From Pseudomonadota bacterium (GTDB lineage: Bacteria > Desulfobacterota > Syntrophia > Syntrophales > UBA8958), in NCBI GenBank assembly GCA_030057915.1, contig JASGUC010000063.1:1-44998 (forward strand): DNA of 44,998 nt. Direction: 5' to 3'. Positions within the stretch are counted from its first letter, which is position 1, and every line of letters begins with the position of its first letter. A program made the translations under genes and the position numbers. Of this stretch, positions 16,281 to 24,455 are shown in pieces. The notes under the pieces were generated by a model. That model made no database searches. It saw nothing but the letters and a program-made list of their open reading frames with translations, and was not told where the DNA came from.

Positions 16281-16473
16281 ATGAGAGCTTTGCATAACCG
16301 CCATTTTTGTCATTTCGACCGAAGGGAAAAATCCATGTCCCGAAGGCAATGAGGGATCTTAGGATTTCTCAGTCGCTCGCGGTCCTTCGAAATGACATGA
16401 GGGTAGGCTCGCGGTCCTCGATTAGGATTTCTCGTCGCTCGCGTTCCTCGAAATTACATTTTTCAAAGGTCTC
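16281..16473. repeat. TIR-bounded intergenic repeat, interior type B
   Basis: Begins ATGAGAGCTTTGCATAACCG and ends TTTTTCAAAGGTCTC; the interior holds CATTTCGACCGAAGGGAAAA and several copies of a TCGAAATGACAT-like motif. Close to 6380-6558. Together with the preceding type A unit and the 110-bp block it fills the gap 16041-16573, where no gene is seen. Confidence 0.8.
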
Positions 16474-16566
16474 CATATATCCCCGGGGCGGCTCTCCGGT
16501 CCCCCAAGGCCGGAAAATCTCCTCGCTCCCGAGACCCTTTCTCCAGGGTCCCGGACCGGAAAGGAT
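16457..16566 (+). repeat. 110-bp duplicated block, copy 1
   Basis: Starts at the right end of the preceding repeat (CATTTTTCAAAGGTCTCC) and ends CGGAAAGGAT seven bases before the ATG at 16574, so its end supplies the AAAGGA ribosome site. It is nearly identical (two differences seen) to 19144-19253. It contains the small inverted repeat GACCCT...AGGGTC. Confidence 0.85.
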
Positions 16567-16573
16567 CGACGCC

Positions 16574-17887
16574 ATGATCAGCATCCCTTCGGAACGTACC
16601 CTGACCTTGCAGCTCCCCGCCCTATCCGCTTACCTTCCCGTGGTCGTCCCCTACGTGGAAAACGCCGCGACGACGTTCGGTCTGGGCCGGGAGGAAGTCT
16701 TGAAGCTGGGATTGGCCACCGAGGAGATCTTCGCCTTTCTTGCCGAAGCCATCTGCTGCGGGAAGCCTTTGGAGATCGAATGCCGGAGTGGAATCTATTA
16801 CGCCTCCGTGACGTTCCGTTTTTCCGGGACGGCTTTGAACCTCGGGGGGCTGAACATAACCTCGGGCGCGAATGCCGCCGCCGACGGTGATCTGGGAGAG
16901 ATGGGGCTCCTCCTGGCGTCCCGGGCCGTGGACCGCCTCCAGCTTGGCGTCGGCGAAGACCGCCGGATCAGCCTCGCCATCGCCAAGGACAAGACCTATC
17001 CCCCCGGAGAGGACCTCCTTCCACCGCTGGCGGGGGGGGAAGCCTTTACGGTAAGAGCCCCGAATACCGAAGAGATAAAGGAATTTTCCCTTCGCGTGGA
17101 TCAGGGACCCGCCGCGCCATGCCGTCCGCTCTTTTTCCACTATCCCGGCAAGGTGGTGGATATGATTGCCAGCGGCGAATACGAGGCGACCGTGGCCGTC
17201 GCCGCCGGAGGCCACGTCGTCGGAGGACTCCTCCACCACTATCGGACCGAACGGATCATCCAGATATTCGGTCCCTTCTCGTTCTCCGCCGCGAACCGGG
17301 ACGACATCGAACGGTCCGTGTTCGAGGCCTGCCTCTCCCGGATAGCGCGGCGTCGGGTAGTGGCCGTCGTCGCCCTCCACGGCCTGCCGGCGTCCCTGGA
17401 GGGCGATTTTGACACCCTGGGCCGCCTTTGCTATTACGACGAGGACGGCCGGGCAGGCGAACAGAAGACCTTTGGGCGCCTGCTCAACGAAGACCCGGGC
17501 GCCACGATCTGGACCGCGGCGGAACTCTCCGCTTATCTCGCCGACGAATACCGACGGCTCGCCCTGGCCCGGGAGATCAAAATCTTCCATGATCTGGGAG
17601 AAACCCAGACCGGCGCTTCCATTTTCTCCGTGGAAACCTTGCGGGACCGGGGCAACGCGATCCTCCGCCCCCTTTGGCCAGGGGTCGATTCGCTGACGAA
17701 CGTGGCCAGGCATGTCCGCCACCTCCGGGAAGAAGGGTTCCGGGACATCCACTTCCTGCTGGACCTCGGCATCCCCTGGCACGCCGCCCTCGCCCCGGCG
17801 CTGCTGACCCAGGGGTTCCGTCCGGAGACGATCATTCCCTTCGGCGGTCGCGCCGACGTGGTAATCTTTCAACATCATGCATCCTGA
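16574..17887 (+). CDS. Degenerate RsbW-like ATPase domain fused to GNAT-like region
   Basis: A 437-residue protein. Residues 1-140 align by eye along their whole length with the RsbW-like protein at 29976-30434 (LATEEIF... versus LAVEEAL..., SGTALN versus SGAPFN, LGEMGLLLASRAVD versus LGGLGVFLIRNMVD). The catalytic positions have changed: the N-box Asn is Phe55, the Asp of the DxG motif is Phe83, and the G-box glycine is Glu109. Kinase activity is therefore unlikely. Residues from about 165 on (GGHVVGGLLHHYRTERIIQIFGPFSF) resemble a GNAT fold, with a second similar region near the C-terminus. The last 11 bases overlap the hisC start, so the two are coupled. The start ATG follows AAAGGAT. Function unknown; the GNAT reading is only moderately secure. 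Confidence 0.75.
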   Translation: MISIPSERTLTLQLPALSAYLPVVVPYVENAATTFGLGREEVLKLGLATEEIFAFLAEAICCGKPLEIECRSGIYYASVTFRFSGTALNLGGLNITSGANAAADGDLGEMGLLLASRAVDRLQLGVGEDRRISLAIAKDKTYPPGEDLLPPLAGGEAFTVRAPNTEEIKEFSLRVDQGPAAPCRPLFFHYPGKVVDMIASGEYEATVAVAAGGHVVGGLLHHYRTERIIQIFGPFSFSAANRDDIERSVFEACLSRIARRRVVAVVALHGLPASLEGDFDTLGRLCYYDEDGRAGEQKTFGRLLNEDPGATIWTAAELSAYLADEYRRLALAREIKIFHDLGETQTGASIFSVETLRDRGNAILRPLWPGVDSLTNVARHVRHLREEGFRDIHFLLDLGIPWHAALAPALLTQGFRPETIIPFGGRADVVIFQHHAS

Positions 17888-18998
17888 TCTGGAATTTCTC
17901 GTCCCCGCCTACGTGCGAGGATTCGAGCCCTATATTCCCAGCAAACCCGACGCGGAGCTGAAAACACTCTACGGGGTATCCCGCCTCTTCCGGCTGAACA
18001 ACAACGAAAACGCCCTGGGGCCGCCACCGGCGGCCCGAGAGGCGATTCGGAATTTCCCGCCCTTCCGGGCCTCCCTCTACCCCAGCGGCGATTCATATTA
18101 TCTCTCCCGGGAAATCGCCGCCCGGCATGGCCTCCAGCCGGACCAGATCATCGTGGGCAACGGCGCCAACGAGGTGATCGCCTTCGCGATCAAGGCCTTT
18201 TGTGAGCCCGGCGACAACATCGTCACCGCCGATCGGACCTTTGCGGTCTATGAATGGGTGGCGACCTTTTCCGGCATCACGGCAAATTTGATCCCCCTGA
18301 AGGATAATGGTTTCGACGATGAGGCAATGCTCCGGGCCATCGACCGCCGCACCAAGATCCTCTTCCTTTGCAACCCCAACAACCCCACGGGCGCCTACTG
18401 GGCAAAGGACCGCCTCATCGCCTTTCTGGAGCGGGTGGGGGACAACAGGATCGTGGTGGTGGACGAGGCATACTGTGAATTCGTGGAGGCGACGGACTAC
18501 CCGGACGGCATGAAGTTGATTGCGGACTATCCCAATCTCGTGATCTTTCGCACCTTCTCCAAGATGTACGGACTGGGAGGACTGCGGATCGGTTATCTGG
18601 CCGGGGCGTCGGAGGTGGTGGATATGATCCGGCGGACCTGCGTGGTCTATTCCGTGAACGGCCTCGCCCAGGAGGCCGCCCTCGCCGCCCTCCGGGACGA
18701 AACGGGTCATATCGAACGGACCCGGGAGATGGTGCGCGACAGCCGCGCCTATCTGAAGGAGGAACTGGGGAAGATGAACCTCCCCGTCATCGCCGGCGAG
18801 GGGAATTTCCTCGTCGTCCGACTCCCTGGGAGCGACACCCTGGCCTATCGGCGACTGATGGGAGAAGGGGTGATGATCCGGCCGATGACGAGTTTCCGCT
18901 ACCCCAACCATATTCGGATCACCCTGGCGCTGCCGGAGGCCATGGAGGCCTTCGTCGGCGCCTTGAGGAAGATCCTCGCCGGCCCGCGGCGCCCTTGA
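17877..18998 (+). CDS. hisC: Histidinol-phosphate aminotransferase family protein
   Basis: A 373-residue class I/II PLP aminotransferase of the HisC group. Visible: NNNENALGPPPAA near residue 41, GNGANEVI, FLCNPNNPTG, VVDEAYCEF (PLP-contact Asp and Tyr), and RTFSKMYGLGGLRIGYL with the Schiff-base lysine Lys229. Arg in HIRITLALPEAM near the C-terminus fits substrate carboxylate or phosphate binding. HisC catalyses imidazole-acetol phosphate to histidinol phosphate, but the family also contains aromatic and cobalamin-pathway enzymes. No other histidine gene is nearby, and the upstream partner is the RsbW/GNAT-like fusion, so the exact substrate is open. Confidence 0.88.
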   Translation: MHPDLEFLVPAYVRGFEPYIPSKPDAELKTLYGVSRLFRLNNNENALGPPPAAREAIRNFPPFRASLYPSGDSYYLSREIAARHGLQPDQIIVGNGANEVIAFAIKAFCEPGDNIVTADRTFAVYEWVATFSGITANLIPLKDNGFDDEAMLRAIDRRTKILFLCNPNNPTGAYWAKDRLIAFLERVGDNRIVVVDEAYCEFVEATDYPDGMKLIADYPNLVIFRTFSKMYGLGGLRIGYLAGASEVVDMIRRTCVVYSVNGLAQEAALAALRDETGHIERTREMVRDSRAYLKEELGKMNLPVIAGEGNFLVVRLPGSDTLAYRRLMGEGVMIRPMTSFRYPNHIRITLALPEAMEAFVGALRKILAGPRRP

Positions 18999-19028
18999 GG
19001 GCCTTCCGCCCGTCGGCGGACTTGGGAC

Positions 19029-19160
19029 AAGACCCTTGAAAACTACCTTTTCCTGTCGCCCCGGTGAAATCCGGGGTCGGGAAGGCCTTGAAAACAAAGT
19101 ATTCCGGCTTCCACCGGGATGACAATAGGGACTTTGGAAACGGCATTTTTCAAAGGTCTC
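19029..19160. repeat. TIR-bounded intergenic repeat, interior type A inverted
   Basis: Left end AAGACCCTTGAAAAC, right end TTTTTCAAAGGTCTC. The interior is the reverse complement of the type A interior of 16116-16247 (it ends ...CCACCGGGATGACA), while the ends keep their usual orientation. The gap 18999-19367 contains this and the 110-bp block but no gene. Confidence 0.8.
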
Positions 19161-19253
19161 CATATATCCCCGGGGCGTCTCTCCGGTCCCCCAAGGCCGG
19201 AAAATCTCCTCGCTCCCGAGACCCTTTCTCCAGGGTCCCGGAACGGAAAGGAT
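19144..19253 (+). repeat. 110-bp duplicated block, copy 2
   Basis: Nearly identical to 16457-16566 and in the same orientation relative to the following gene. Here it ends 114 bases before the lipoprotein ATG, so it is not the ribosome site in this case. Confidence 0.85.
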
Positions 19254-19367
19254 GGGGGGGGGCGGAGCGCTCTGGATCCCGTTGCCGTCGTCGTCCTGGC
19301 GGGCGCCCCGGGAGCGTCTCGACATTCCCGGTTGAAATGTCCTAGCGGCGTATGGTATCTGCCGCAT

Positions 19368-19838
19368 ATGGCGCTCAAGTGGACCCGCGGGGAAAAACTC
19401 TTCTGCCTATCCATCCTGACCGCCCTGTTGGTCATTTCTGGATGCGGCAAGGGGAGCTACAAGACAAAGGAAAAACGGATCGTCCGAAAGATGCTCGTCA
19501 CCGGATACGACGCCGGACAGAAATCCACGGGCTGGAAGCGCAAATGGGGACTCTTCTTCATGCCCCCCGTTTATGCCTACGGACCCAACGAGGGGAAGCG
19601 TAAGGAGGTCGGGGTCACCGCCGACGGCAGCAAGGCCAGGAAAGGGGTTATCGCCGCCGACATCAGCCGCTATCCCTACGGCACCAGGATGTACGTCCCC
19701 GGCTACGGTTGGGGCGAGGTGCACGACATCGGCAGTGCCATCAAGGGCAACCATATCGACCTGTTCTTCCCCAGTGAAAAAGAGGCGAAGGCCTGGGGGA
19801 GGAAATATCTCGACGTCATAATTTTATTGAGGCAATAA
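19368..19838 (+). CDS. 3D-domain lipoprotein (MltA/YorM-like C-terminal domain)
   Basis: A 156-residue protein. The signal peptide LSILTALLVISGC ends in a lipobox with Cys25, so it is likely anchored to a membrane on the outside of the cytoplasm. The mature part has the 3D-domain pattern named after three aspartates: MLVTGYDAGQKSTG, GVIAADISRYPYGTRMYVPGYGWGEVHDIG, and GNHIDLFFPS. Similar domains bind or cleave peptidoglycan glycan strands (MltA, Rpf-type proteins). I start at ATG 19368 because the signal peptide begins there. The stop directly abuts the next ATG (no intervening base), indicating translational coupling with the acyl-CoA synthetase subunit. Confidence 0.85.
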   Translation: MALKWTRGEKLFCLSILTALLVISGCGKGSYKTKEKRIVRKMLVTGYDAGQKSTGWKRKWGLFFMPPVYAYGPNEGKRKEVGVTADGSKARKGVIAADISRYPYGTRMYVPGYGWGEVHDIGSAIKGNHIDLFFPSEKEAKAWGRKYLDVIILLRQ

Positions 19839-21212
19839 ATGGACTTCTTCTTCAAACCACAAGGCGTCGCCGTCATCGGCGCCACCCCCAACCCCTTCAA
19901 AGGGGGGAACGCCATCCTGAAAAACCTCATCGCCGGTTTCCGCGGCGGGATCTATCCCATCAACCCCCGCTACGAGGAGATCGAGGGCCTGCCCTGTTTT
20001 CCCACCGTGGAGGAGGCCCCGGATCCCGTGGATCTGGCCATCGTCTTCGTCCCGGGACCCCAGGTTCCGGACGCCGTCGGGGCCTGCGCCCAGCGCCGGA
20101 TCCCCGGGGTGATCATCGAGTCCGGCGGTTTTGCCGAAACGGGGGACGACGGCGGCCGCCGTCAGGCCTCCCTTGTGGCCATGGCCCGGCAAACGGGCAT
20201 CCGTCTCTGGGGTCCCAACTGCATGGGCCTGGTGGACGTGGTGAATGGCCATGTCTTTTCCTTCCTCGATCCCCGGGCCTTCCCCAGCCTCATCCCGGGA
20301 CGGGTCTCCCTGGTGGTCCAGAGCGGCATGCTTTCCGCGGGTTTTCTCGTGGACATCATGACCCACGGGGTCATGGGGATCAGCAAGGTCTGCTCCGTGG
20401 GCAACAAGATCGACGTGGATGAATGCGACCTGCTGCCCTGGCTCCTCGAAGACCCGGATACGGACGTGATCGGCCTCTATCTGGAATCCCTCCTGAATGG
20501 CCGGCGGTTTCTCGACATCTGCCGCAACGCCGCCAAGCCCATCGTGGTCCTGAAAGGGGGCCGGAGCCCCAAGGGCGCCCAGGCCGCCATGAGCCACACG
20601 GCCTCCCTGGCGGGAGACAATCGGATCATCCAGGGGGCCTTCGCCCAGGCCGGGATCGTCGAGGCCAGCGATTTCAAGGAGTTGACGGACCTCTGCCGGA
20701 CCCTGAGCCTCTTTCCGGCACACCGCAAGGAACATCCCGGCCGGATCGCCGTCCTCACCTACAGCGGCGGGGCGGGGATCGTTTCTGCGGATTTCATCGC
20801 CGCCCACGGCCTGGAAACCGCCGAGCTTTCCGAGTCAACCAAAGAGGAGATCGGGCGGCTGTTTCCCGAATGGATGCCCGTGAACAACCCGGTGGATCTC
20901 TGGCCGGCCATGGAACGCCACGCCGCCGCGGAGGTGGACGTCATCAATCAATCCCTGGCGGCGACCTGCGCGGATCCCCAGGTGGACGCGGTGTTCATCC
21001 ATGCCTTCGTCGGCAGCTTCCGAATCCGTCTCGACCTGGAGGAGGTGGCCCGCCAGAGCCGGGAAACGGGCAAGCCGGTCTTTATCTGGCTGCTGGGACG
21101 CCGTGACGACGCCTTCCAGTTCCAGAACGAGGCCCGGGAGCTGGGCATACCGGTCTTTTCGGAACTGGGCCGAGCGGTGGCCTGCATGGCGGCGGCCCTC
21201 AATAAGAGATGA
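19839..21212 (+). CDS. ADP-forming acyl-CoA synthetase, alpha-type subunit
   Basis: A 457-residue protein of the NDP-forming acetyl-CoA synthetase superfamily, which interconverts acyl-CoA and acid with ATP formation. The N-terminal CoA-binding Rossmann domain has GVAVIGATPNPFKGGN. The succinyl-CoA-ligase-like domains include WGPNCMGLVD, SLVVQSGMLSAG, and the phosphohistidine loop AAMSHTASLAG with His253. The ATP-grasp (beta) part is missing, so a separate beta subunit must exist elsewhere. Coupled to the 3D lipoprotein upstream, an odd pairing. The acid substrate is not predictable. Confidence 0.9.
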   Translation: MDFFFKPQGVAVIGATPNPFKGGNAILKNLIAGFRGGIYPINPRYEEIEGLPCFPTVEEAPDPVDLAIVFVPGPQVPDAVGACAQRRIPGVIIESGGFAETGDDGGRRQASLVAMARQTGIRLWGPNCMGLVDVVNGHVFSFLDPRAFPSLIPGRVSLVVQSGMLSAGFLVDIMTHGVMGISKVCSVGNKIDVDECDLLPWLLEDPDTDVIGLYLESLLNGRRFLDICRNAAKPIVVLKGGRSPKGAQAAMSHTASLAGDNRIIQGAFAQAGIVEASDFKELTDLCRTLSLFPAHRKEHPGRIAVLTYSGGAGIVSADFIAAHGLETAELSESTKEEIGRLFPEWMPVNNPVDLWPAMERHAAAEVDVINQSLAATCADPQVDAVFIHAFVGSFRIRLDLEEVARQSRETGKPVFIWLLGRRDDAFQFQNEARELGIPVFSELGRAVACMAAALNKR

Positions 21213-21333
21213 GCCCTCCTCGCGGACGGGCAAGGGCCTCCCGCCCCCGTTCCCTGGAAGCCTATCCCCTCCTCGTCGAGACGATCCAAAGGCGCTTTCG
21301 AGGATAACAACCCGATTTCTCATGGGTTGCTCA

Positions 21334-21467
21334 AGACCCTTGAAAAACGGCCTAGCTTGTCATGCCGGGCTTGATGCGGCTTCCAGAAGATACTTGAAAA
21401 CACCGGACTCCCACTTTCGCGGGAATGACGAGGGGGGAGGTTTGTGAAGCAATTATCGAAAGGTCTC
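21334..21467. repeat. TIR-bounded intergenic repeat, diverged type A
   Basis: Left end AGACCCTTGAAAAACGGCC, right end TCGAAAGGTCTC; the interior holds TTGTCATGCCGGGCTTGATG and CTTTCGCGGGAATGACGAG. It lies in the 333-base gap 21213-21545 between the synthetase and the convergent metallophosphoesterase; no gene is seen there. Confidence 0.7.
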
Positions 21468-21545
21468 TGCTCATTCCTGAACGCCGACGCCCTGGCGGCG
21501 CTTACGGTTGCTCGCTTCGGGCCGGGGGGGATCCGCGGACGCCGG

Positions 21546-22682
21546 TCACTTCCTGACAATCTCGATTACCGTCAGTTCCGGCGGGGCCAGGACCCGAATG
21601 GGCGGGCCCCAGGTGCCGGTCCCGCGGCTCACGTGGAGGCGGGCCCCGTTGGGCATGACGAAATCGCCGCTGTGATAGGGGAAGACAAACCCGGTCACCA
21701 GATTGAAGGGGGCGATCTGCCCTTTGTGGGTATGCCCCGACAACTGGAGATCGAAGAACGGCGCCGCCTCGGGATCAACCTGGGGAAGATGCTTCAAGAG
21801 GACGGTGAAGCGGCCCGGAGGAAGGGCGGAGAGGAGGCCCGCTTCGGATACATAGCGCCCCTCCCCGGTCCGTTTCCCTGCCGGATCGTCCACGCCGGCG
21901 ATATGGATCGCCCCGGCTGCCGCGACCGCCTCTCCCCGTAAGACCGTAAATCCGGCCCGGCGGGTAAAATCCAGGGCCTGTTCGAGGCCGGCATAGAACT
22001 CGTGGTTCCCCGTCACGGCGAATTTCCCCAGCCGGGCGGGCATGCCCTGAAGGATCCGCAGCGATTCGGCCATATTGTCAAGCTGTCCGTCCACAAGATC
22101 GCCGGTGCTAACGAGGATATCGGGATCCGCCGCCCGTACCGCCGCCGCCATGCGCCGGAGACGCCCCTCCCGGACGATCATCCCCACGTGGACGTCGGTT
22201 ATCTGCGCCACCCGCAACCTATCGACGCCCTCGGGGAGCTTGTCCGTAGCCACCGTCAGGTGCTCCGTCCTTATATTCAAGGCCTCCGTAAAGCCGTAAA
22301 GGTTGACGGCCAGGGATGCCGCCAGGGGAACGAAAAAGGCGATCCACGCGGTGGGCCGGAGACGGGCCAGGTCCATGTGGCCAATACGTTCGTTGAAGAA
22401 TAGCGCCAGCCGGTAAGTTTCCAGGAGGAGGGAGAAAACGAAAAAGAGGAAGATCGCGCCCATCCAGAGATAGCCCAGGTGACTCAAGACGCAGGCCCCG
22501 GTCTCGCAGCCGTGACGCTCCGCCAGGCGGACGAGGAGGGGAGAGAGGAACAGCAGGGCCAATGCCAGGCACACCGCCCCCTGGACCCCCGCGGTCATGG
22601 GAAAAACGGTACGGAGGCGGAGGAAAAAAAGGAGATGCAGGCCGCCGTAAATCAGAAAGAAGGTAGTAATAAAAAGGATCAT
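21546..22682 (-). CDS. Membrane-anchored metallophosphoesterase (YaeI-like)
   Basis: A 378-residue protein. About four hydrophobic segments fill the first 150 residues (for example FITTFFLIYGGLHLLFF and AWIAFFVPLAASLAVNLYGF). A calcineurin-like catalytic domain follows with all metal-binding motifs: QITDVHVG (DxH), STGDLVDG (GDxxD), TGNHEFYAG (GNHE) and LSGHTHKGQ (GHxH). The architecture matches membrane phosphoesterases such as YaeI/YkuE, some of which act on lipid pyrophosphates or anchors. The substrate here is unknown. It is transcribed alone. Confidence 0.9.
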   Translation of the reverse strand: MILFITTFFLIYGGLHLLFFLRLRTVFPMTAGVQGAVCLALALLFLSPLLVRLAERHGCETGACVLSHLGYLWMGAIFLFFVFSLLLETYRLALFFNERIGHMDLARLRPTAWIAFFVPLAASLAVNLYGFTEALNIRTEHLTVATDKLPEGVDRLRVAQITDVHVGMIVREGRLRRMAAAVRAADPDILVSTGDLVDGQLDNMAESLRILQGMPARLGKFAVTGNHEFYAGLEQALDFTRRAGFTVLRGEAVAAAGAIHIAGVDDPAGKRTGEGRYVSEAGLLSALPPGRFTVLLKHLPQVDPEAAPFFDLQLSGHTHKGQIAPFNLVTGFVFPYHSGDFVMPNGARLHVSRGTGTWGPPIRVLAPPELTVIEIVRK

Positions 22683-22796
22683 GATCTCGAAAACACCGCG
22701 GTGAAGATATTGTTAAACCCGCCGAATGTCAATGAAAATAACTCGAATATGAATCTTTCTTGTCACAAATTTCCTTCGGTGGTATAAATTGCCGTC

Positions 22797-24410
22797 ATGG
22801 CGGCAAAAGACTTCGACTTGCTCATCATGGGCGGCATGGTTTACGACGGCTTGGGTCATCCCGGCGTGGAGGCCGACGTGGCCGTGAAGAAAGATCGGAT
22901 CGCCCGCGTCGCCGCCGGCCTCGACCCCGCCCGGGCGGCGGAGGTCATCGACGCCCGGGGCCTGGCCGTGGCGCCGGGCTTCATCGATCCCCACAGCCAC
23001 ACCGACATCGAACTCCTCGTCAATCCCCGGGCGGAAAGCAAGATCCGTCAGGGCGTCACCACGGAAATCGCCGGTAACTGCGGTTACACCGTCTTCCCCC
23101 TTACCTGGCGGAACTACGAGGAGAGGAGACGTTATTGCGACGAGCAGTACGGCGTTCCTCTGATCTGGCGGGATCTCGAAGGGTTCTTTGCGGAGCTGGA
23201 AAGCCGGGGCATGGCGGTCAACTATGCCACCTTCATGGGTCACGGCACCCTGCGTAGCGCCGTCTTCGGCGCCCAGGACCGACCGCCGAATCCGGAAGAG
23301 ATGGCGTCGATGAAGGAACTGATCCGCCAAAACATGGAAATCGGCGCCCTGGGTATATCCACCGGCCTCATCTATGTGCCGGGATGCTACGCCGATCAGC
23401 GGGAGCTGATCGAACTCTGCCGGGAAACCGCGGTTTACGGAGGCATGTACACCACCCACATGCGCAACGAGTCGGATTATCTCGCCGAGGCGGTGGAAGA
23501 GGCGATCACCATCGCTCAGGAAGCCCGGATCAGCCTCCAGATATCCCATCTCAAGCTCGCCTACCCTCGCAACTGGTCCAAGATACACTGGGTTCTCTCA
23601 CGCCTATCGGAAGTGAACGCCCAGGGGCTGGAGATCCTGGCCGACCGCTACCCCTACACGGCCAGTTCCACCGTCCTTTCCGCCTTCATGCCTCCCTGGA
23701 TCCAGCAGGGGACCACGTCGGAATACCTGGCCCGTCTCGAAGATCCGGCCAATGCGGAAAAAATCAGGGATTACGTAAGGATGCAGGAAGAAAAGGTGGG
23801 CTCTTGGGACAATGTCTTCATCTCCTCGGTCCTTCGCAAGGACAACGCGCACCTGGCGGGGAAGAGCATCCGCCGGGCGGCCCGGGAGGCCGGCAAGGAT
23901 CCCTACGTCTTTATCCGGGACCTCCTCATCTCCGAGCAAGACCAGGTCTGGATGATCAACTTCTCCCTCAATGAGGGCAACTTCAAGCAGATCATCCTCC
24001 ATCCCCTGGTGGTCATCGGCTCCGACGGCTGGGCCCGGGCGCCTTACGGCCCCTTGGGAAAAGACAAACCCCACCCCCGCTCCTACGGAACCTTTCCCCG
24101 CATGCTGGGCAGGTATGTCCGGGAAGAACGGGTCATGAGCCTCGAGCGGGCCATAGAGAAGATGACCTCCCTCACGGCGAGAAAATTCGGCATTTACGGC
24201 CGGGGACTGATCAAGGAGGGTCTCTTCGCCGATCTGACGGTCTTCGATCCCGACCGGATCATCGATCGCGCCACCTGGACGGAACCTCACCAATATCCCG
24301 ACGGGATACCCCATGTGATCGTCAACGGCGTCCCGGTAATCCACGAGGGGAACCACACCGACCGGCTGCCGGGTCGGATCCTCAGGAATCGGCAGAGCAT
24401 CATCCTGTAA
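22797..24410 (+). CDS. N-acyl-D-amino-acid deacylase (D-aminoacylase family amidohydrolase)
   Basis: A 537-residue metal-dependent amidohydrolase. The N-terminal beta-sandwich ends at PGFIDPHSHTDIELL (His66 and His68 bind zinc). AGNCGYT supplies the conserved metal-bridging Cys, and the D-aminoacylase signatures THMRNESDYL, ISHLKLA and VIGSDGW (metal-ligand Asp) follow. The C-terminal sandwich carries LFADLTVFDPDRI. The family hydrolyses N-acyl-D-amino acids or D-hydantoin-like compounds. It is convergent with the histidine-kinase gene, 45 bases between stops. Upstream 22683-22796 shows no obvious promoter. Confidence 0.92.
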   Translation: MAAKDFDLLIMGGMVYDGLGHPGVEADVAVKKDRIARVAAGLDPARAAEVIDARGLAVAPGFIDPHSHTDIELLVNPRAESKIRQGVTTEIAGNCGYTVFPLTWRNYEERRRYCDEQYGVPLIWRDLEGFFAELESRGMAVNYATFMGHGTLRSAVFGAQDRPPNPEEMASMKELIRQNMEIGALGISTGLIYVPGCYADQRELIELCRETAVYGGMYTTHMRNESDYLAEAVEEAITIAQEARISLQISHLKLAYPRNWSKIHWVLSRLSEVNAQGLEILADRYPYTASSTVLSAFMPPWIQQGTTSEYLARLEDPANAEKIRDYVRMQEEKVGSWDNVFISSVLRKDNAHLAGKSIRRAAREAGKDPYVFIRDLLISEQDQVWMINFSLNEGNFKQIILHPLVVIGSDGWARAPYGPLGKDKPHPRSYGTFPRMLGRYVREERVMSLERAIEKMTSLTARKFGIYGRGLIKEGLFADLTVFDPDRIIDRATWTEPHQYPDGIPHVIVNGVPVIHEGNHTDRLPGRILRNRQSIIL

Positions 24411-24455
24411 GCCCCGGGATCGATACAACCGACGCCGCTTCCCGCAAGGGTCGAA

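Noticed and set aside
16307..16573. N-terminal extension of the RsbW/GNAT-like fusion protein
   Set aside because: The extension is translated repeat DNA (types B and the 110-bp block); the ATG at 16574 has its own AAAGGAT ribosome site.
19119..19367. N-terminal extension of the 3D lipoprotein
   Set aside because: It is translated repeat DNA, and it would bury the lipoprotein signal peptide that begins at 19368.
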